Below, piece after piece: positions 63,031-64,000 of a stretch of 64,000 nucleotides of DNA (the stretch's first letter is position 1; each line of letters begins with the position of its first letter). The notes beneath the pieces were generated by a model that saw only the letters and a list, made by a program, of their open reading frames with translations, did no database searches and was not told where the DNA came from. Both the position numbers and the translations under genes were made by a program. This DNA is from Streptomyces sp. H27-C3. GTDB taxonomy: Bacteria; Actinomycetota; Actinomycetes; Streptomycetales; Streptomycetaceae. The stretch lies in the NCBI RefSeq assembly GCF_030063415.1, contig NZ_JASITA010000023.1:1-64000 (forward strand), given 5' to 3'.

Positions 63031-63334
63031 CCCTCAAGGCTAGGAGCGTTGCGCCCGGCGGGGAGGGAGCGGTGTTCTGCCCTTGGCGAATTCGCGGGGC
63101 GGGGTGCGGGTGTCCGGGGAGCGGCGAGGCCCTCCGGAGTCCGTTGCGCGCGCTCCGCAGAGCAACGGAGTTGCGCTGCGGCGGGGTTGGTGCGGCAGTC
63201 ATCGGGAGTCGACGTCTGCGGCGGGAAGGCTGGCCGGCGGCCGTGGGCGTCGAGCCGAGGTCGGCCCGGTCCTGCGTCGGGCTGGCCGGGGCCAACACCA
63301 AGCCGGCCGACCCCAGCCCCCCAAACCCCGCCCC
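63031..63334. other. Gene-free stretch
   Basis: About 300 bases between the clgR-like start and the TraG/VirD4 stop. No gene or clear hairpin. It should contain the clgR-like promoter. Confidence 0.4.
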
Positions 63335-64000
63335 CTACCGCACCCCCGGGTCGTACTTCGCCAGTGAAGCCTGGACCGCCCGCGCGTGCGGCCCCTCCCA
63401 CCACGGGACCGTTTCCACCAGCACCGGCTTGGTGCCGGAGGCGAGCACCAGGGCCCGGCCGGGGGGCATCGAGCCGAGGTCGGAGACCTGGAGGACCCGT
63501 TCCCGGCGGCTGGACTGGTTCACACTGCGGTTGCCCGACCAGCCGCCGAATTCCGCTTCGCGGGTCGTCTGGTAGTCCGTCAGCTCGAACTCGCCCGCCA
63601 GCTCCGAGAGATCACCGAGGAACTTGGTGTCGGAGACACCGCCGCCGTAGACCCGTACGTTCGCCGCGGACCACAGCTTCTCCATGCCGCGCTCGCCCCA
63701 CACCTCGATGCCCTGGGCCCAGGACTGGAGGATGGTCATCAAGATGATGCCGCGCGAGCCGTAGTGCGAGTAGAGGTCGGGCAGGTTGCGCCAGCGGCAG
63801 ACGTTGGCGGCCTCGTCCAGTACGCCGACCAGCGGCAGCGGCAGCCGGCCGCCGCGCTGGGTGGTGGCGTACTCCTCGGCGGCCTCGACCACCGCGACGG
63901 TCAGTGCGGTCACCAGCGGCCCGGCGGAGTCGCGGCCCTCGCGGGAGAGGGAGAACAGCGTGGCGGCGGCCCGTACGAAGGCGTGCGGGTCGAACTCGGG
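63335..64000 (-). CDS. TraG/VirD4-type conjugative ATPase, C-terminal part
   Basis: The frame enters from the right edge and stops at 63335, so only the last 221 residues are visible. PLVGVLDEAANVCRWRNLPD is the Walker B region of type IV coupling proteins, followed by YSHYGSRGIILMTILQSWAQ and VYGGGVSDTKFLGDLSEL and the C-terminal LPPGRALVL-like MPPGRALVLASG. It pumps DNA in conjugation. With the integrase it suggests an integrative conjugative element. Confidence 0.85.
   Translation of the reverse strand, partial: PEFDPHAFVRAAATLFSLSREGRDSAGPLVTALTVAVVEAAEEYATTQRGGRLPLPLVGVLDEAANVCRWRNLPDLYSHYGSRGIILMTILQSWAQGIEVWGERGMEKLWSAANVRVYGGGVSDTKFLGDLSELAGEFELTDYQTTREAEFGGWSGNRSVNQSSRRERVLQVSDLGSMPPGRALVLASGTKPVLVETVPWWEGPHARAVQASLAKYDPGVR

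Overview
The window is high-GC actinobacterial DNA, almost certainly from a Streptomyces species. It carries chaplin sequences, a type III PKS of the RppA class next to a CYP158A-type P450, an actinobacterial high-affinity [NiFe]-hydrogenase locus, DUF6381-type small proteins, GTG/TTG starts and many ATGA start-stop overlaps. No rRNA, tRNA or CRISPR array was seen.

Layout. 0.4-2.1 kb: a secreted CHRD protein and a small DUF6381-type protein. 2.1-13 kb: a pigment operon (P450, RppA, small acyl-CoA-carboxylase-epsilon-like protein) whose P450 gene is split by an 8,265-bp Tn3-family transposon (2249-10513) with 58-bp perfect inverted repeats. The transposon carries tnpA, a serine recombinase and a cargo of PadR regulator, PAP2 phosphatase, DoxX protein, APC permease and small proteins. 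A shared palindromic motif in front of four of these suggests one PadR regulon. 13-19 kb: an SPFH/slipin protein behind a sigma-B-like promoter, a GH15 glucoamylase/trehalase-like enzyme, and a membrane cytochrome-b-like/molybdopterin oxidoreductase pair.

19.8-34.5 kb: a complete and apparently intact group 1h [NiFe]-hydrogenase locus. hypBA diverge from hhyS-hhyL, a NifU/Rieske-like protein, several conserved unknowns, a maturation protease, a HypC-HypF fusion, hypC, hypD, hypE and one more conserved unknown. The genes are tightly coupled by 4-base overlaps. The likely job is scavenging atmospheric H2 during sporulation or starvation.

34.5-45 kb: mainly envelope and stress functions (Ser/Thr kinase, second DUF6381 copy, PRC-barrel, CBM48-type protein, cold-shock protein, Asp23/Gls24 protein, secreted Asn-rich protein, chaplin) among long gene-poor stretches. 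45-55 kb is a graveyard of IS and recombinase remnants, a second broken chaplin, a truncated tyrosinase, and a live-looking SDR/F420-reductase-like/LysR cluster. 55-59.4 kb holds a co-directional extracytoplasmic set: membrane protein, cupredoxin lipoprotein, two ferritin-like proteins, class F sortase, CHRD protein. 60-64 kb looks like the edge of an integrative conjugative element: frameshifted tyrosine integrase with arm-like repeats, decayed clpP and clgR-like genes, and the start of a TraG/VirD4-type ATPase running off the window.

About ten single-base frameshifts fall between 43 and 63 kb, while the hydrogenase block has none. That is either real decay of an accessory region or uncorrected sequencing error; several calls depend on which.
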